Position numbers and translations under genes: made by a program
From: Tetrahymena thermophila SB210
Taxonomy: Eukaryota > Ciliophora > Oligohymenophorea > Hymenostomatida > Tetrahymenidae
DNA: 64,000 nucleotides
Direction of reading: 5' to 3'
Assembly: GCF_000189635.1 (NCBI RefSeq)
Contig: NW_002475923.1
Location: forward strand, 186,001-250,000
Notes under the pieces: model-generated
Database searches by the model: none
What the model saw: only the letters and a program-made list of their open reading frames with translations
Told to the model about the DNA's origin: nothing
Shown here: positions 35,266-48,906 of the stretch, one piece after another
How the letters are laid out: every line of letters begins with the position of its first letter
Position numbering within the stretch: the first letter of the stretch is position 1

Positions 35266-36396
35266 TCAAATACAAAATATATTTGGTTTTTGAGAGAAGT
35301 AAGTAAGTAAGAAAAATAAGTTTTTGTATATTTTAATAATCTAAGTACAAAAAAGGTCTTTTTTAAATAAGCGTTAAGTATTTATTTACTTTGGGTTCAG
35401 TATAAAATATCTAATAAATATGATTGATCAGTCTTTTTAAAATACAATAAACAATAGATTAAAGATTTGATTCTTATCCCTTTAATTTGATAATTTTGAT
35501 GATAATTAAAAAGATCCTATCTTGTTTGTTTGTTTGTTTGTTTGTTTGCTTATTTGCTTTATTAAAGAAAATAGCCGTAATCTTTATTAAGCGCGAAATC
35601 TTAAGTATATCGATTAGTATTTTGAGAGTAAGAAATAAAAGAGAAGAATAAAAGGATGTGGGAAATTAGATTGTTAGGCTGATGTTTAATTAGTAAAGAG
35701 TGAGTTAGTGAGTATGAACGAATTTGATGTAGATTGTAGAAAATATCTTTTGGAAGTGGAAGATTATTACTTCACAAAATGTTAACTTTCAATAGAATCT
35801 AGCGAATTATGCGATCGATGATTAAAATGTTTGTTAGTTTTATTTTTGTTTATTCTTTATTTTATTAGTTGAGCTTGGTAGTAGTAAAAGTAGTTTTTAG
35901 GCAGATTGAGCTGCGTATTAGGTACGACTATTTTCTTAGCTGCTTCTAAATACACAAATGTATATTTTATTTTTTAATTAATGTTTATTACAATTTGCTT
36001 TAGTCCTAAGCTGATTATCATTCATTCATTCAATCAATCATTATTTAATTAATTAATAAGCTAATTCATTGAGTCAAATCAATCATTTAATTAAGTAATA
36101 TTTGAATTATTGATTAAATAAATGAATGAATGTATGTATGTATATATGAATGTATAAATCAACCAATTATCTCTTTGATTTTGATTGTTTTTCCCACTAA
36201 ACGATAAATAATTTATTTATATTACAGTTCTAATAGACTTAATTTCTGCCAAATCCAATTAATTATTTGTGAATGAAAAATATAAGGTAAAAAAGCAAAT
36301 ATTAAATTTCACTCAATTTGTATTATTTTTAAATACTATTTCTCAACTTATTGATTGACTTTTTTATTTAGTTTTGTTTGATATTTTTGATTAGAA
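35266..36396. other. Intergenic with a possible tiny ORF
   Basis: A GTTT tetranucleotide repeat lies at about 35525-35548. A 35-codon plus-strand ORF at 35714-35821 has good composition (starts MNEFDVDCRKYLLEVED) and a TGA stop; it may be a first exon or chance. ATTC/ATTG repeats lie at about 36020-36160. Confidence 0.35.
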
Positions 36397-37447
36397 TCAT
36401 TTTGAAATTAATATTTACATTTTTATATTATTTTGTATGCTCTTTCTTATTCTTCGTATTACTTTACTCGGCATGCAATTTACTTTCTTATTTCTATGCA
36501 ATTTATCTTTCTTATTTTTTTATGTGACTTAGTTACCTTCTTATTTTGCATACTATTTGTTTTTCTCTTTTCTCTGTATACAAGATATCTATATATCTGT
36601 CTGCCTATCTGCCTTTCCTGATATTGGGTATTGTTAAATATTAAGCTAAATAAATGATGAAACAAACGAGAAATAAATATACTTAAAGAGAGATATTATC
36701 AAAATGCACAATAGATTGCAACCATATTAAATCAAATTGTAAACAAATTCTAAGAAAGTCTAAAAAAGGAATGAAATCTAAAATAATAATATAAATTTAT
36801 TTATCAAATATACATTTGTAAGTTCATGAACCAAAAGAAATGAATTCCTATTTAACATTCCTAAAAAGAACTATTAATTCTTATTTTGTTTAAAAAAACA
36901 GCGAGCTAATCTGTGAATTAAAATATTATTTGAAATAAAGTTTTTAGGTAAATTAAAATAAATATTAGGGTAATAAGATTTAAATTTGTAGGAATTTTAT
37001 AGATAGCCTTAACAAAACAAAACAAAAATTAATAAATTTCCAAATTGTAAATTAGTGTCGTTTATTGAAATAAATACTCTCCTCTTGTTCATCAAAAAAG
37101 AATTTAGTAATGACTCAGAGATAAAATAAAATAATAAGAAATTTTTGGATATTTTTAGATAATTTTACAAAAAGATATAAAACCAGCAGCTAATTTCACG
37201 AGTTCGAGCTAAAATATTTGTAATTGCTTGATTAAAACTGAAATCAGCGAAAACCAAGAAAAATAATTAATAATATTTCTTTGATATTGCTCAAATTCAA
37301 TCAATATTTATGATATTTTATTTAATTAAATTTCTCTTTTGATATTTATCTATTTATTTATTTATCAAACCCATTTACTTAAAGCCTCTAAAATTTAGCT
37401 AAGCCAGATTCGCTGTCCTTCGAACCTTCCTCCCTTTTCTCATTCAT
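36397..37447 (-). CDS. Possible gene, long open frame
   Basis: An exon-like start at 37447 reads MNEKREEGSKDSESGLAKFQ and ends at a GTAAAT donor near 37377. Below it a minus-strand frame stays open for about 285 codons, from about 37260 to TGA 36397-36399, with patches of plausible protein (ITNILARTREISCWFY; NILIHRLARCFFKQNKNQQF; NSFLLVHELTNVYLINKF) and a Lys/Arg/Gln-rich end. I could not match the splice phase between the two. Long open frames can arise by chance in G-poor DNA, so this is tentative. No family recognised. Confidence 0.3.
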
Positions 37448-38815
37448 CTAAAATTAAAAAAAATTTGTTTCTTCTAAGTCATTTTCATTTTACAATCAGC
37501 TTATTACAAGCAAGTTTAATTTTTTTGGTGTATTTTACTCTTAAACTTGTGCTCATATAGTAAATTAAATCTTATTTACATCTTTTTTTTTCTCATTTTT
37601 ATATATATATATTTATTTAAAAGGTGGGAAGGACATCTATAATTTTTACTTTACAGATATTAAGTTATTTCAAATATTATTTCTTTCTTTATTAAATAAT
37701 AGAATATCACATAATTTAATTGTAGTTGCGTATTTTCAATACCCGAACTATAGTATTTATCGAAAAAACTAAATCGAACATAGTGTATCTATTTATTTTA
37801 TTTTTATCACTTGTTTTAATTTGTATTTAGTAAAATATAAAATTTAGGTTATTTAGTTTGATTATTATTAAACCATTTGTTTTAAGGATTGCTGAGACTT
37901 CCAAATGAGTAATCTAAATCAATTGAAATTTTCATTTTCATTTTGTGAGTAACCCCGTTAAATACAGTTGTAAATTAAAAAGGCTAACAGTATCTAACTT
38001 AATTAAATATATAAAATGTATTTTAGATGCTTAGATATTAATTTACAATATTTCTTATCATTGAAAATTTATATGTTACATTTCTAAATGTTCTTGATGG
38101 AATATTTTCTCATTTCATTTATTTATTTCCCAAACAAAAAAAGATTTTAAATTTAAAAAAAATCCTCACAATATTTTCAATTTAAAAAATGAATTCTATA
38201 AAACTCTAATAAAAAACAATATAACCTTCTATGAATTTATTTTATGAAGATTTTATTTTAAAAGATGAACTTATTTTAATGGTAAAATATTGCTTAAATG
38301 AAAATACCTTATAAATAATAAAAGATGCATAAATTATTTACAATATAGATTTTTTGTTAATACCATAAGAATTTGAAAAATTAAATAGCTAATGCCATAA
38401 ATTTATTTAATAAAGAATAGATTATTTGATTGATTGATTCACAGAGAGGAATAGGTTACTGTGAATAGCTTTGAATTATTTCTAATGATTGTATCAAATT
38501 AAATGAATTGATATGAGGGTGGTGGTGGCATTTAAATACTTAATTTACCATCCAAAAATAAGAATAAAATTGAGTATGTAAGTCAATTTGAAGATAAAAC
38601 ATCATTATTCAAAATACTATATTTGCTTAATTGCAGGAAAGAGAGAAAATTTATGAAAGTTTGTAAGTATTTTAGTAAATTATCAGATGACCCTATTTAC
38701 AGTCATATTTTACTATGAATAATGTTTAATTTTTTTAAAATGCATAGATTAGATTTTAAAGACAATTTAATGAACATAAAACAAGAAAAAATATATTCTT
38801 CTAATAATTTTTTTA
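37448..38815. other. Intergenic, AT-rich
   Basis: No gene-like segment was found between the uncertain minus-strand gene and the end of the TRAPPC8-like gene. Confidence 0.45.
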
Positions 38816-41800
38816 TCAAGAGTTAACAATATTTATAAAGAATTGTTCTTTATCGAGGGGGACAAAGCTTATGTATTCTATTTTCTTGTTCTAGCTAAGC
38901 TCACTCTAAGTTAAAGGTTCTACCAACTGTTTAGTGTCTTTATTTCTGTAAAAGAAATATTTAAATCTGTTAATATTGTAAAAGCCCTCGCTTGTAAAAA
39001 TTGCCCTTAAATTAATGACTTCTTCTGCCTGTTTATTTTTATGAGATTTACAAATAAGTTAATGATAAGATAGAGTTATATACGTATATGAATTCATATA
39101 ATATTGATTGTTTTGCAAAAATACAAAATTTTAAATATGTTGAATTTTATTTAAATTGATAGGAATTATTTTTAATAAATTAAGAAATTAAATATTTAAA
39201 TAACTATTACTTAGTAATCTAAGTTGCTAATTATTTGCTCAGTTTGCCCTTCCCAAATAAAGAAAGGATACGATTCATCGTTCTAATTGGACCTAATGTA
39301 ATAAAAAGTTTTAAAAATTAAAAATCATGCTTATGTACATTCTAAAATAAGCTAAAATAGATAACAAAAAGTCTTTAAAAAGCTAATAATTTTATTATAT
39401 TAGTGATGCGTTTAAAAGTATTTGTGGTATCTATTCAAATTCAATTAATTAACTAGTAGTAAGGGTAAGATATATTATACCCATTCTTAAATTTCGTATT
39501 TTTGAATAATATTTAAATTTTTATGGTGATTTTCATGAAAATTTATTTAATTAATCAATCTATGCTAAAAACTAATATAATTAATATATTTATCTATTAT
39601 GAGTGTACACATGCATGCATGTATTTGTGTATGTATTGATATCAATCGATATCTTAGTGTCATTGATTTATTTATAATCAAAGCCAAAATTAATTAATTA
39701 TTTTTTTTCATTAAATGTAATCTTTGATTTTATAATTCAAATTTAAATATTTACGTAAGCGATTCGTCTCCATTTATACAAATAAAGTTAAATGATACTG
39801 GATCTTTACAGTACTAATTCTTTATCTTCACTTACACGTTAACGCTACAAACGCTATTTAATTAAATTAAATTATTTATTATATCGTATTAAAGCAACTA
39901 ATAGTAATAAAAAAATAAATATTTCAAGAAAAAAGTAAATTTTCTAAATATTTTTTAATTCATTCTAAAAACTGTTTTGAAAAAGGGAATATGAATAAAT
40001 AAATTAATAAACCCCAATTAAATAAATGATATGAATTTTTCTTATTAATTTATTTATTTATTTATTTACGGTTCAAGGGTGAAGTTGTGCTTAACTTGCT
40101 ATTAATAATCTAAGTTTATATTTAGGCAAAACGAATCAAAGGGACTTGTTTTTATAGATTTATTATGAATGAGAGCACGGTTCATCTTAACTTTTGGCAA
40201 GCTGTGCAAACCAGAATATGTTTTTTCTATTTAAAAATTGATAATAAATAAATCATTAAACATACATTTTATTTAGCAATGAATTCAAATAAATGCTATT
40301 ATCTCTAATTATAAGAAATTATAAGATGCAGTTTTTCTTTAAACTCTTTTTAATATTACTTTAAAATTACTGATGATATGCTTTTAATTTACTTTAAATT
40401 ATTTTTAATTAACATATTTACCTGGAGTTTTGTAAGTCCAAGCAATTGTGATTGAAACAAAATCAGGATGATCAAAGTCTTAGCTTTTATCCCAATACTT
40501 GTTATAGAGAAGTTGGCGATCGCTATTTATATAATTCTTGATTGTATCAAAATCACATGCGAAATTTGAAATATCACTAAATTGATTCAAAATTTAATTC
40601 TGATCAAAATTCAAAAAATGCATGTCTCCTTCGTCTACGTCGCTTAATATTGATTATTGTGATTGTATTTTTTCATTATTTTAAGGTTTTTTAGCTACTT
40701 ATTAGACTGTATTTTATGTTAAATTATCATCATCAAGTAAATCAAGTTGTTTTTAATTAGTTCCTTCATCTTCATCTCCTAATAAGTCAATGAATTCATT
40801 TTTTTCTTAGCTATGATAATGAGAAGTCTTTCTTCTATTCAGCGAAAGACGTCCAAGACCTATATTAAAATAGTAAGATTTTTCTTAACTCTTAGCAAAA
40901 AAGGGTTAAGAAATAAATCTCCAATTATTATCAATCAAAATTAGCTGATGGATTTTCAAAGAATAATTTTCATCTGTTTCCTTGTTAAATAAGCTTGAAT
41001 CCATAGCAGTGGAGTCAGATGAAGTAAGGTCTAAGTCAAGGAGATTAGTTAAATTTTATGATTGCACCATGATGTTAGGGCCTTTGCTTATCTACATTTG
41101 TAGCTTAGGTTCTTCTGGCTTTGCTTTGATAAAGTTATGGTGGAATTAATCATCTATTAGAAGGTGTAAACTGTATTAATCGTAAATATAAAAAGGAGAC
41201 TAAACAATCATGAAAGATTGAGTGACCTGTTTATAAAAATATCATTGTTAATTTTGGAGTATTTAATTTGATAGCTTATTATAAAGTGTAAAATTTTATG
41301 TCGTTAGAAATGGGTATTTTCTATTAAAAGTTAGTAAATTTTGTAGCGTATGTTTTTACTGATGAATTTTTATTAAATTGTATGATTTAATTATAATTAA
41401 TTGACGTCCCTTCATCAAAATTAGATTTTATAATTACCATATATATTTAATTAATTAATTATCAGGTTTTTTTTTCAAAATATTAGTTTTTCATCCTAAA
41501 ATTTTCTATTAAATTTCCAATTATAAATTTAGAAGCTTGCTATTAAATTTAGTTACAGTGTATGCGTTAAGCATATGACTATTCGTAAGTATTTGTTAGC
41601 TTATTTATTTACTTATTTATTGATTGATTTACATATTTATTTACAAGCTCGAATTATCGATTGCTAATTTTCTTAAAAAAATATACTTTCTTGATAATAT
41701 AATTCACACTTAAGTAATATAGATTGGAGTTATAATCTATTTTTTCATTTACGACTATTGATTACATCATTCATTTATTTATATTCAAATTTTAATATGA

Positions 41801-44800
41801 TAATTTTAATTCAAAATAACTTTAACCATAAAAATTTTATATTTTAAATCAATTAAAGTCAAATAAATGATTTTATATTTGACAAAGCATCGAAAATTTT
41901 GATTTAGCGATTAAATTATTGTTAACAAAATAATTTTTACTAACTCTTAAATAATGAAGCTGTATTCATTTTATTATTCAGAGTGTTTTATTGCGATTTG
42001 TGTAAAAAATGAAATTAGCTTTGTAATAAAAAATTAAATTTTTAGCTTTGGCATTCTTTCTAAAAATTCATTCAACTAAAAATTAAATCAAAATTTTTTC
42101 TAATAAAATTTGTTTTATATCAAAATAGATTTTTCAAAAAAACTTTTATTATTAAAATTATTTCTCTAAAAATTATTAAAACAAACTTTATTTTTAATTA
42201 ATTACCTAGACTATTTGTTAAAATCTAGCATAACGGAAGTAAGGGTTGTTTTCGGATCTATATGCTATCAAAAACTTGATCAAGCACTCTTTGCTACTGC
42301 TTGAACGAATGAAGATTTTCTCAACATGAGTAGCTCCTGGTTGAATAACTAGGTTTGGTAGATTTAAGTGGCTCTTTCCATATGTATAAGGCTCAGAAAA
42401 AATAACTCTGATATCTTTAATAGGAAAACAGCCTTCGTTTTTAAGCTCTAGAACTAATGGTTTTACTTCTCCAAAGTATATTTTGCTTTCAAAGTTTATA
42501 GCTCTTAATATCAGCTTGCCTGTTGATGGGAATATTTTAATTCTATTAGAAAAATTATTGAATCTAGTTATTCCATCTTTTTGAAGTTTTCCTTTAATAT
42601 CAAATTAGAATATAACTGGGATTTTGAATACTTTCCATTTAAACCCTTTGATTGTCAGTATACCTCTGCACTTTGGAATAATTTTTATACCAACCTATTA
42701 AATTTTTCATTATATAAATTTATTTAACAAATAATTCTAAACTTATTTAAAAAAAACTAAATATTATTTTATTGAAGAAGTTTATTTATGCAAAATTATA
42801 TTTATCAAATAAATTAATTTTAATTTTATTGTTAAAAAGTATCAAATATATATTGATTTTTATTTGTTTTACTTGAAGCTTTTTCAACTCTCCGATTTCT
42901 AATGGTTATTTTAATTCTTAAATTGGAGGATTTACAGCAGCATCATCTCCTGTCTCTGGTTCAAAGTCGTAATACAATGAGAATTCTTCAATTTTAAAAT
43001 TTTTTCTCAAAGGATTGCTTAACTCAAATTTGATCATTATCATTTCATCTATGTAGGCTATTCTGAATTGCTATTTTGGGTCTCCTCTAACATCAAAAGA
43101 ACTTTATTTATCTTCTGTACAGAGAGCAGAGAAACTCTTTAATATACAATTTTCTCTTTCAATCTCTTATCTACTCATATTGTCTTTATATTAGCTATTG
43201 TTTAAAAGCTTTAAACCCATTTCATCCCAATGCATAACTGATTTTTCTCTCTCACTAAATAGCATATAGCTCAGAACACCTGGCATACTCATACTTTGCA
43301 ATGTTGATAGCTTTTGATTAGAACGGTCAAATAACATTTCATCAGACAAAATTATATCTAAACTTTTTTATGACACCTTTTAAATTTCAAAATTTTAAAT
43401 TGTTTTTTTTCATAACTTTTATTTATTTATTCAATTTACTTCTGGCAAAGGAATATAGCTTTGATCGTCATCTTTAAAAGGGAAATTTGAAGTTTTCTCT
43501 AATGCACCCAAAAATGTTTCGGTATCTGTAATTGTTTGTTAATGTTTTTCTAATGAATCTCTTCTCTCTACGTTTTTCAACAACAACTTAACATATTTAT
43601 AACTGTTTTTATAGTCAGAAATTTCTATGAAGTATTTAGCTAGCTACTTATACAAAAAATCTTATAACCAAGTCCATTTGCTAGACTCATACTCCTTATA
43701 AATAATTAAGAAGCACCTTAGAGCATGATGTCTAAATTTATATTTTCCAAACTAATAACCAGCATACAAGAGATTTTAGCAATACTTTCTGAACCTGCTA
43801 GGTTTCTACTTTAGGAGCAAAATCGCATATTGTTCTTGTATTAAGCAATTAAATAATGGATATTACTAAATTTTTTAGGTATCATTTCTTTCTTTTATCA
43901 AATAGCCAATATCATAAACATGTTAATTTACAATGGTATCGAATTTATCATCTATTTTAATTTAAAAGTAAGTTTTATCAAATAAAGCATTAAATTCCTT
44001 TATTTATTTATTTTAAATGAGTTAAAAGCGAAATTCTTACATATGAATTGAATGTATATTTTGAATATTATTCCCCTTATTGCAAATTGGGTGTGGTTAA
44101 GCTAGTAAGTGTAGTAAGTAATAGCTTCTGTAAGTTAATTTACTATCTACTATACATCATTTTTATTAATTGGGTTTCTTAGCTCAATGTGACACATAAC
44201 TTAGCTGTATACAAGCATTTCAGTTGCACTTGCATAATGTCTAAAAGATTTGCTCTAATTTTTTTTACATTTTACTTAATTTAGTTAATAATTTTACTAA
44301 TTTTACTTTAAATGCTTCCTGACAGTATTTATAAAATTCTTAACATTATTCATAATCATGCATTAGATAAAGGACATCACCTATGTATCTCACTATGCTT
44401 TCATAAGGTGACATCTGATATGCACCACCTACTTCAGGCCTTGCATCATCTCCCTTACCTATTTTCTAAAATAAAACAGATAAGAATCATTCATTATACT
44501 CCAACAAACAAGATATATTTATTTATTTATTTTTTAATTTTTACCTTAATCACTGACCAGAAAGATGTTTTCTTTTACTAAATATACTAAATATGATATT
44601 GTTTTAGTTTAGCTTCTATATTAGGAACTAAGAAAGATATCACAAATTCCTAAAATAAATTAAAGGTTTAAAAATTTATATTTTAATTTGATTAAATTAC
44701 GTTGATAGTAAGCTATATTTTATTGAAATCGTCTTGAGAAAGGACTGCTTTAGTCTTGTTAAAAGGGGTGGCAAGCTTTATAAAATATCTTGCTTCTAGA

Positions 44801-45907
44801 TAATTTTCCTATGGTTATAAATCGAAAATAGCCTATGCTGAATTAATTGGAATGATTCTATTTAAATACTGATCTAAGCGCTATCTAAATGCAGTTAAAA
44901 TATTTTGAGCTGCTTCAAATTATTTTGGATTGGATGAATCATAAACAATAAAGTTAGCTTTTGGAATATTTCCATTTTATATTTCCTAAGGATTATTTTT
45001 AAAAATATCTTTTAACTAAGGAGCAGTTTCTTGCCTTTTTTAAAAATTAAGATTCTTTTTATTTAACAATCTAAAATTATTCTATTAAGTTACTCAAGGG
45101 CTTAAATAGCTTTGAAAGGATCTTATTCGTCCACACTAATAAAGTTAATCAAATAGAAAGGCTAATCTGTAAATGTAAATGGATGCGCGAATTTACAATA
45201 CTATTTATTTATTAAATTATTAAAAATATTAAATAAATATTTTTTCTCTAATAAAAACAGCAACTAAAAACAATTTTAAAATTTATTTTAAAATTCTTTT
45301 AAAAATTTGTGGACATAAGCTCATTTTGTTTTGTTTTTTGATACGCTTTCTATTTGTTGCTTGCTGTCTTTAAACATAAATATATACATTACATCTAAAA
45401 TACATTCGCTACATTTTTCAAACCATACAGTCCTTTGACTTTCTATATGCTCATCAAGTCCCTTTTAAGTTTTGTAATTTACCTAATTTATTTAATTATA
45501 CAATATTATTTGTAAAATTCATTTGCTTCCTTACTTTTTATTATCATTCTTTGATTTTTAATTATATAATTTAAAAATATTACGCTTATGTTGTTCAAAT
45601 TAGGAATATATTTTTCTAACACTTTTTGCATTTGTAGTTCCATATCTTGTTTATTTGGAATTCTGTACTCCTTCTCATCAATAAAATTCAAGCAAAAATT
45701 TTAAACTAATTTCTTTTTGCCATTTATTGAATTAAAATCAACTTTGTTAGCCATTCTACCAAACGGTCTAAGAAATTCTGCTGGCGTTAAGCCAATGGTT
45801 TCGAAGGCTTTTTTGCATTTATCTGTGCTTCTAACAAAGCACTTCATCCCATGCGAAATTCTATTTACATTGAATAATGTATCAAAATACTACGAGTTTA
45901 ATTCCAT
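38816..45907 (-). CDS. TRAPPC8/Trs85 homologue, many exons
   Basis: From ATG 45907 to TGA 38816-38818. The N-terminus has the family signature TIGLTPAEFLRPFGRM. Later come IPKANFIVYDSSNPKQFEAA, SFLVPNIEAKLKQY, RPEVGGAYQMSPYES with a helical segment YLMHDYEQCQEFYKYCQEAF, a TPR-like part (YGK-like YQFGKYKFRHHALRCF), then Ig-like strands: IKFELSNPLRKNFKIEEF, LRAINFESKIYFGEVKPLV, and the C-terminal YPFFIWEGQTEQI. These follow human TRAPPC8 in order. Phase-consistent 3' exons: 38816-39028, 39211-39292, 39755-39853, 40070-40226, 40422-41226, 42206-42694, 42873-43376, 43440-43997; exons between 44041 and 45907 are only approximate. TRAPPC8 is a subunit of the TRAPP III complex, a Rab1 exchange factor for ER-Golgi and autophagy traffic. 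Confidence 0.8.
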
Positions 45908-46423
45908 GCTAAACTTTGAATATTTTCTCTAACCCTTTAAATTTGTTGCACTGACCTACCTATCAACTTACTTTTTGATATTTTTTCTTTAAAGAAATAA
46001 ATCTAAAATTCTTCTTAATATTTATAGTAATTAAAATATTGATTTTATTTTACATTATATTAAAAAAGTTAATATCAAAATTGATTATCAATCTTGCTTG
46101 TTTCTTTTCAAAAGAAATTTTAATAGAATTAACAAAATATTTTGATTGATTAAATGAATTGCATGCATGTATACTATTGCTTGCATATATTTATTTATTA
46201 ATAAAAAAACATATTTTATTAAACCTCAAATAATTTCAGCAACACTTTTTTGAATGAAATTCGTTTTTCTGACCAGATTTTATTTAAAAATAAACACAAA
46301 ATAATAAAAATATATTTTAATTTAATGTTTAAATAAATTAAATGAGTGCATTCTTTTTATTTGAAATAGATAATTTAATATGCATTATAAATAAATAAAT
46401 AAAAATACTCACTCTATCTATCT

Positions 46424-48906
46424 TCATAATTTATTTAAACTCTATTATCCTTCTTGCTAACTACTTTAAACTATTTTTTCCAAAGATTTATACTTTTATT
46501 GGTGTTCTTATAAATATTCTTCGTTTGGAGTTGGAACTTTTACTTTATCTTAATTTTTTAAGCAATAAAGGGCTATAAAACTTATAGGATCATGAGGTCT
46601 TTCCTTATCAACTAGCTAGAATGCCTTAATAAAAATAAAATATTTATAGTAGTTACTAATTAAATATTTAAATATACTGGATATAAAAGTGGTAACACAG
46701 TGTGTCTTAAATATTCGGATTTATTTGACTCTTAGAGCAGTTAAAATTTAGATTTTTCAGGCTTTTTTACTTCTTCTTCTGAAATACCATTAATAATCCT
46801 ATAAATCTAAAAAAATAATTCAAGAAAAAACTTAAAATGCATATTTTTTACTTCTTCATCTCTTTTCTTTTCACAAGTGTCTATACACTTTAACAAATAG
46901 TCAGGATCCCTCAGTAAATCCAGCATCGAAATAGTTACTAAGTACTTATCAATTGATTTCTTTATTGGTATTTGCTATCCTGTGACTGCATCTCTCAAAT
47001 CTATAATGCAATCATCGCCTCTACAAAATTTAAATAAAAAAAATATTTTGTTAAAAATTTTTCAAAGAATATACTCTAATTTCTCATAAAAATTTATGTT
47101 TTAAGTTGTATAATAAAACAAAATGATAATAAGCTTGAATTAAATACCACAACTTAGATTTAGAAGATGAAATGCTTTTTATTTATGATGAATTAAAGTA
47201 TGTTTAGACAAAATTTGTGTTTATTTTCATTTAATAAAGTAATTTTTTCTATAAAAATAATAATTGCTTACTCTGTAACATTGTCGTCAAAGAATATATG
47301 TAAGGCATCTAAATTTTATTAGTCTATTAAAAGAGGTTTGCTGAATTAATTTTTTTATCCATTATTAACCCAAAACTGATAGTCATGGTTAAGTGCAAAT
47401 GCTCCTCTCTATATTATTTTTGACAAATTTTATAATAGTTGAAGAAGATCATTTTCAAATAAATGCTACCTCTAAACTCATTTATTTCAAATAACTGTAA
47501 ATTGTATGAACTCCTTTATGTATGCTAATAGAATCTTCTTCTAACTCCTTCTCATATTCATCTTCTAAATTTTTTATTTTAGGAACTCTTTTTAGAGTAC
47601 CCATAACCAAAGCAGATTCATTTACATCTTCATTATAACGATATATTAATCCCATACTTCTTTCATTAATTATAAAGTTCTTTTGTGATCTCACTCCGTC
47701 TAATCTAACTTAAGGAGTGTTATTTTTACCATTGTAGCATGGATGCTCACCTCTACAAAATCTTTTTATTAGAGTTAATAAATGATTTTATCAAATATTT
47801 TGTAATTAAAGAGATTGATTGTACAAATTAAATTCTGCAATTATATCATAGAGGTTATCAGCAAATGAATGAAAAACAATAGTGAAATCTCTTTTAAGTC
47901 TTAAAAGCTATATGATCATTCTATAAAACCCAGGAAGTATTTAATATTTTCCATCTTAAAAAAACTAAAGGTATTTGCTAGGTGTAGGATAAACACATTC
48001 TTAATCTGACTTAAATATCCTCTAAGTATTCTAATTGGCATCAGGAAGTTGCTGCTTTCCCTGCTACTAAGATAATTTTTCCTTATTTTTAAATACTAAT
48101 TAGAACTAATATCTACTAAAGTAATATATACTACTTACTATCTATTGTTTTATATCTTCTTGCACATTAGCAGGAATGCATATATTTTTCAAAATTCTAT
48201 CATATTCAGGCTTTAGTTTCATGCCTGGGCTGCTCGATCTGCAAAATGTATTATAATATTACTATCTCTACATGCTTTTATCATAAATTTACAAATTATG
48301 ATTGAATTGCTTTCATAAAATTAATTTATTGATTTGAGAGTTAAAATTTTTAGTTACTTTATTTTCTTATTTTCTTCGTCTCGCTTTTCCTATGTAGGTT
48401 CTTGCTCTGCTGTTATTTCAGGAAGCAAAGAGCTAATATATTAACTTATTTCATATATTTATATTACATTTAAGTTGCTACTTTATCAATTTATTTTACT
48501 TGTAGGAGATAAGATCTTCTTCTGGCTTCGTAAAGGAGAAGTGATTTGTAACTAATTTATATAATAATAAATTATTTTGTAATTTATGCGAACTTATTCT
48601 TCTTTTATTTGTTACCCAATTTCCAATATGATTCAGAATCCTTTTACTCTATTCTACCCCAAGCATATTTGCTCAACAATAAGTTTAGCTATTTTATAAA
48701 AATGTATCTTTTTTAACCCCTTCAGCAAATTTGCTGATTTTAATGATACTATTTAATAATATCAATATATTTATATATTATACTGAATCTTCTTTAGAGT
48801 GTCTCAACCTAGTATCTGCTAAAACAAGTGTTTTATTTATATCAAAATGCAAAATGAGCTTTTTTTATTAGCTATTAGCTAACGACTCTATAGTAGTTGT
48901 GTCCAT
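46424..48906 (-). CDS. HAD-like DxNxT protein with Dpy-30-like tail
   Basis: ATG 48906, TGA 46424-46426. Exon 1 (48784-48906) gives ILHFDINKTLVLADTR, where Asp22-x-Asn24-x-Thr26 is a variant of HAD motif I. Later exons give LLSKYAWGRIE, HSFADNLYDIIAEFN, RFCRGEHPCYNGKN, ESALVMGTLKRVP, GAFALNHDYQFWVNNGQKN, SKPLLIDQQ and LHIFFDDNVTE (motif-IV-like acidic pair), then GDDCIIDLRDAVTGQQIPIK. The C-terminus has RPHDPISFIALYCLKNQDK, which resembles the Dpy-30 motif, followed by a Gln-rich tail. HAD enzymes are mostly phosphatases; the Asn at the second position of motif I makes activity uncertain. Dpy-30-like motifs bind amphipathic helices and are frequent in ciliary proteins. It lies 517 bases upstream of TRAPPC8 on the same strand. 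Small exon borders in 47700-48650 are approximate. Confidence 0.7.

Noticed and set aside
35524-35550. GTTT repeat as telomere-like sequence
   Set aside because: Ciliate telomeres of this group are G4T2 repeats; this is a plain microsatellite, as are the ACAA run near 60503 and GATT run near 50292.
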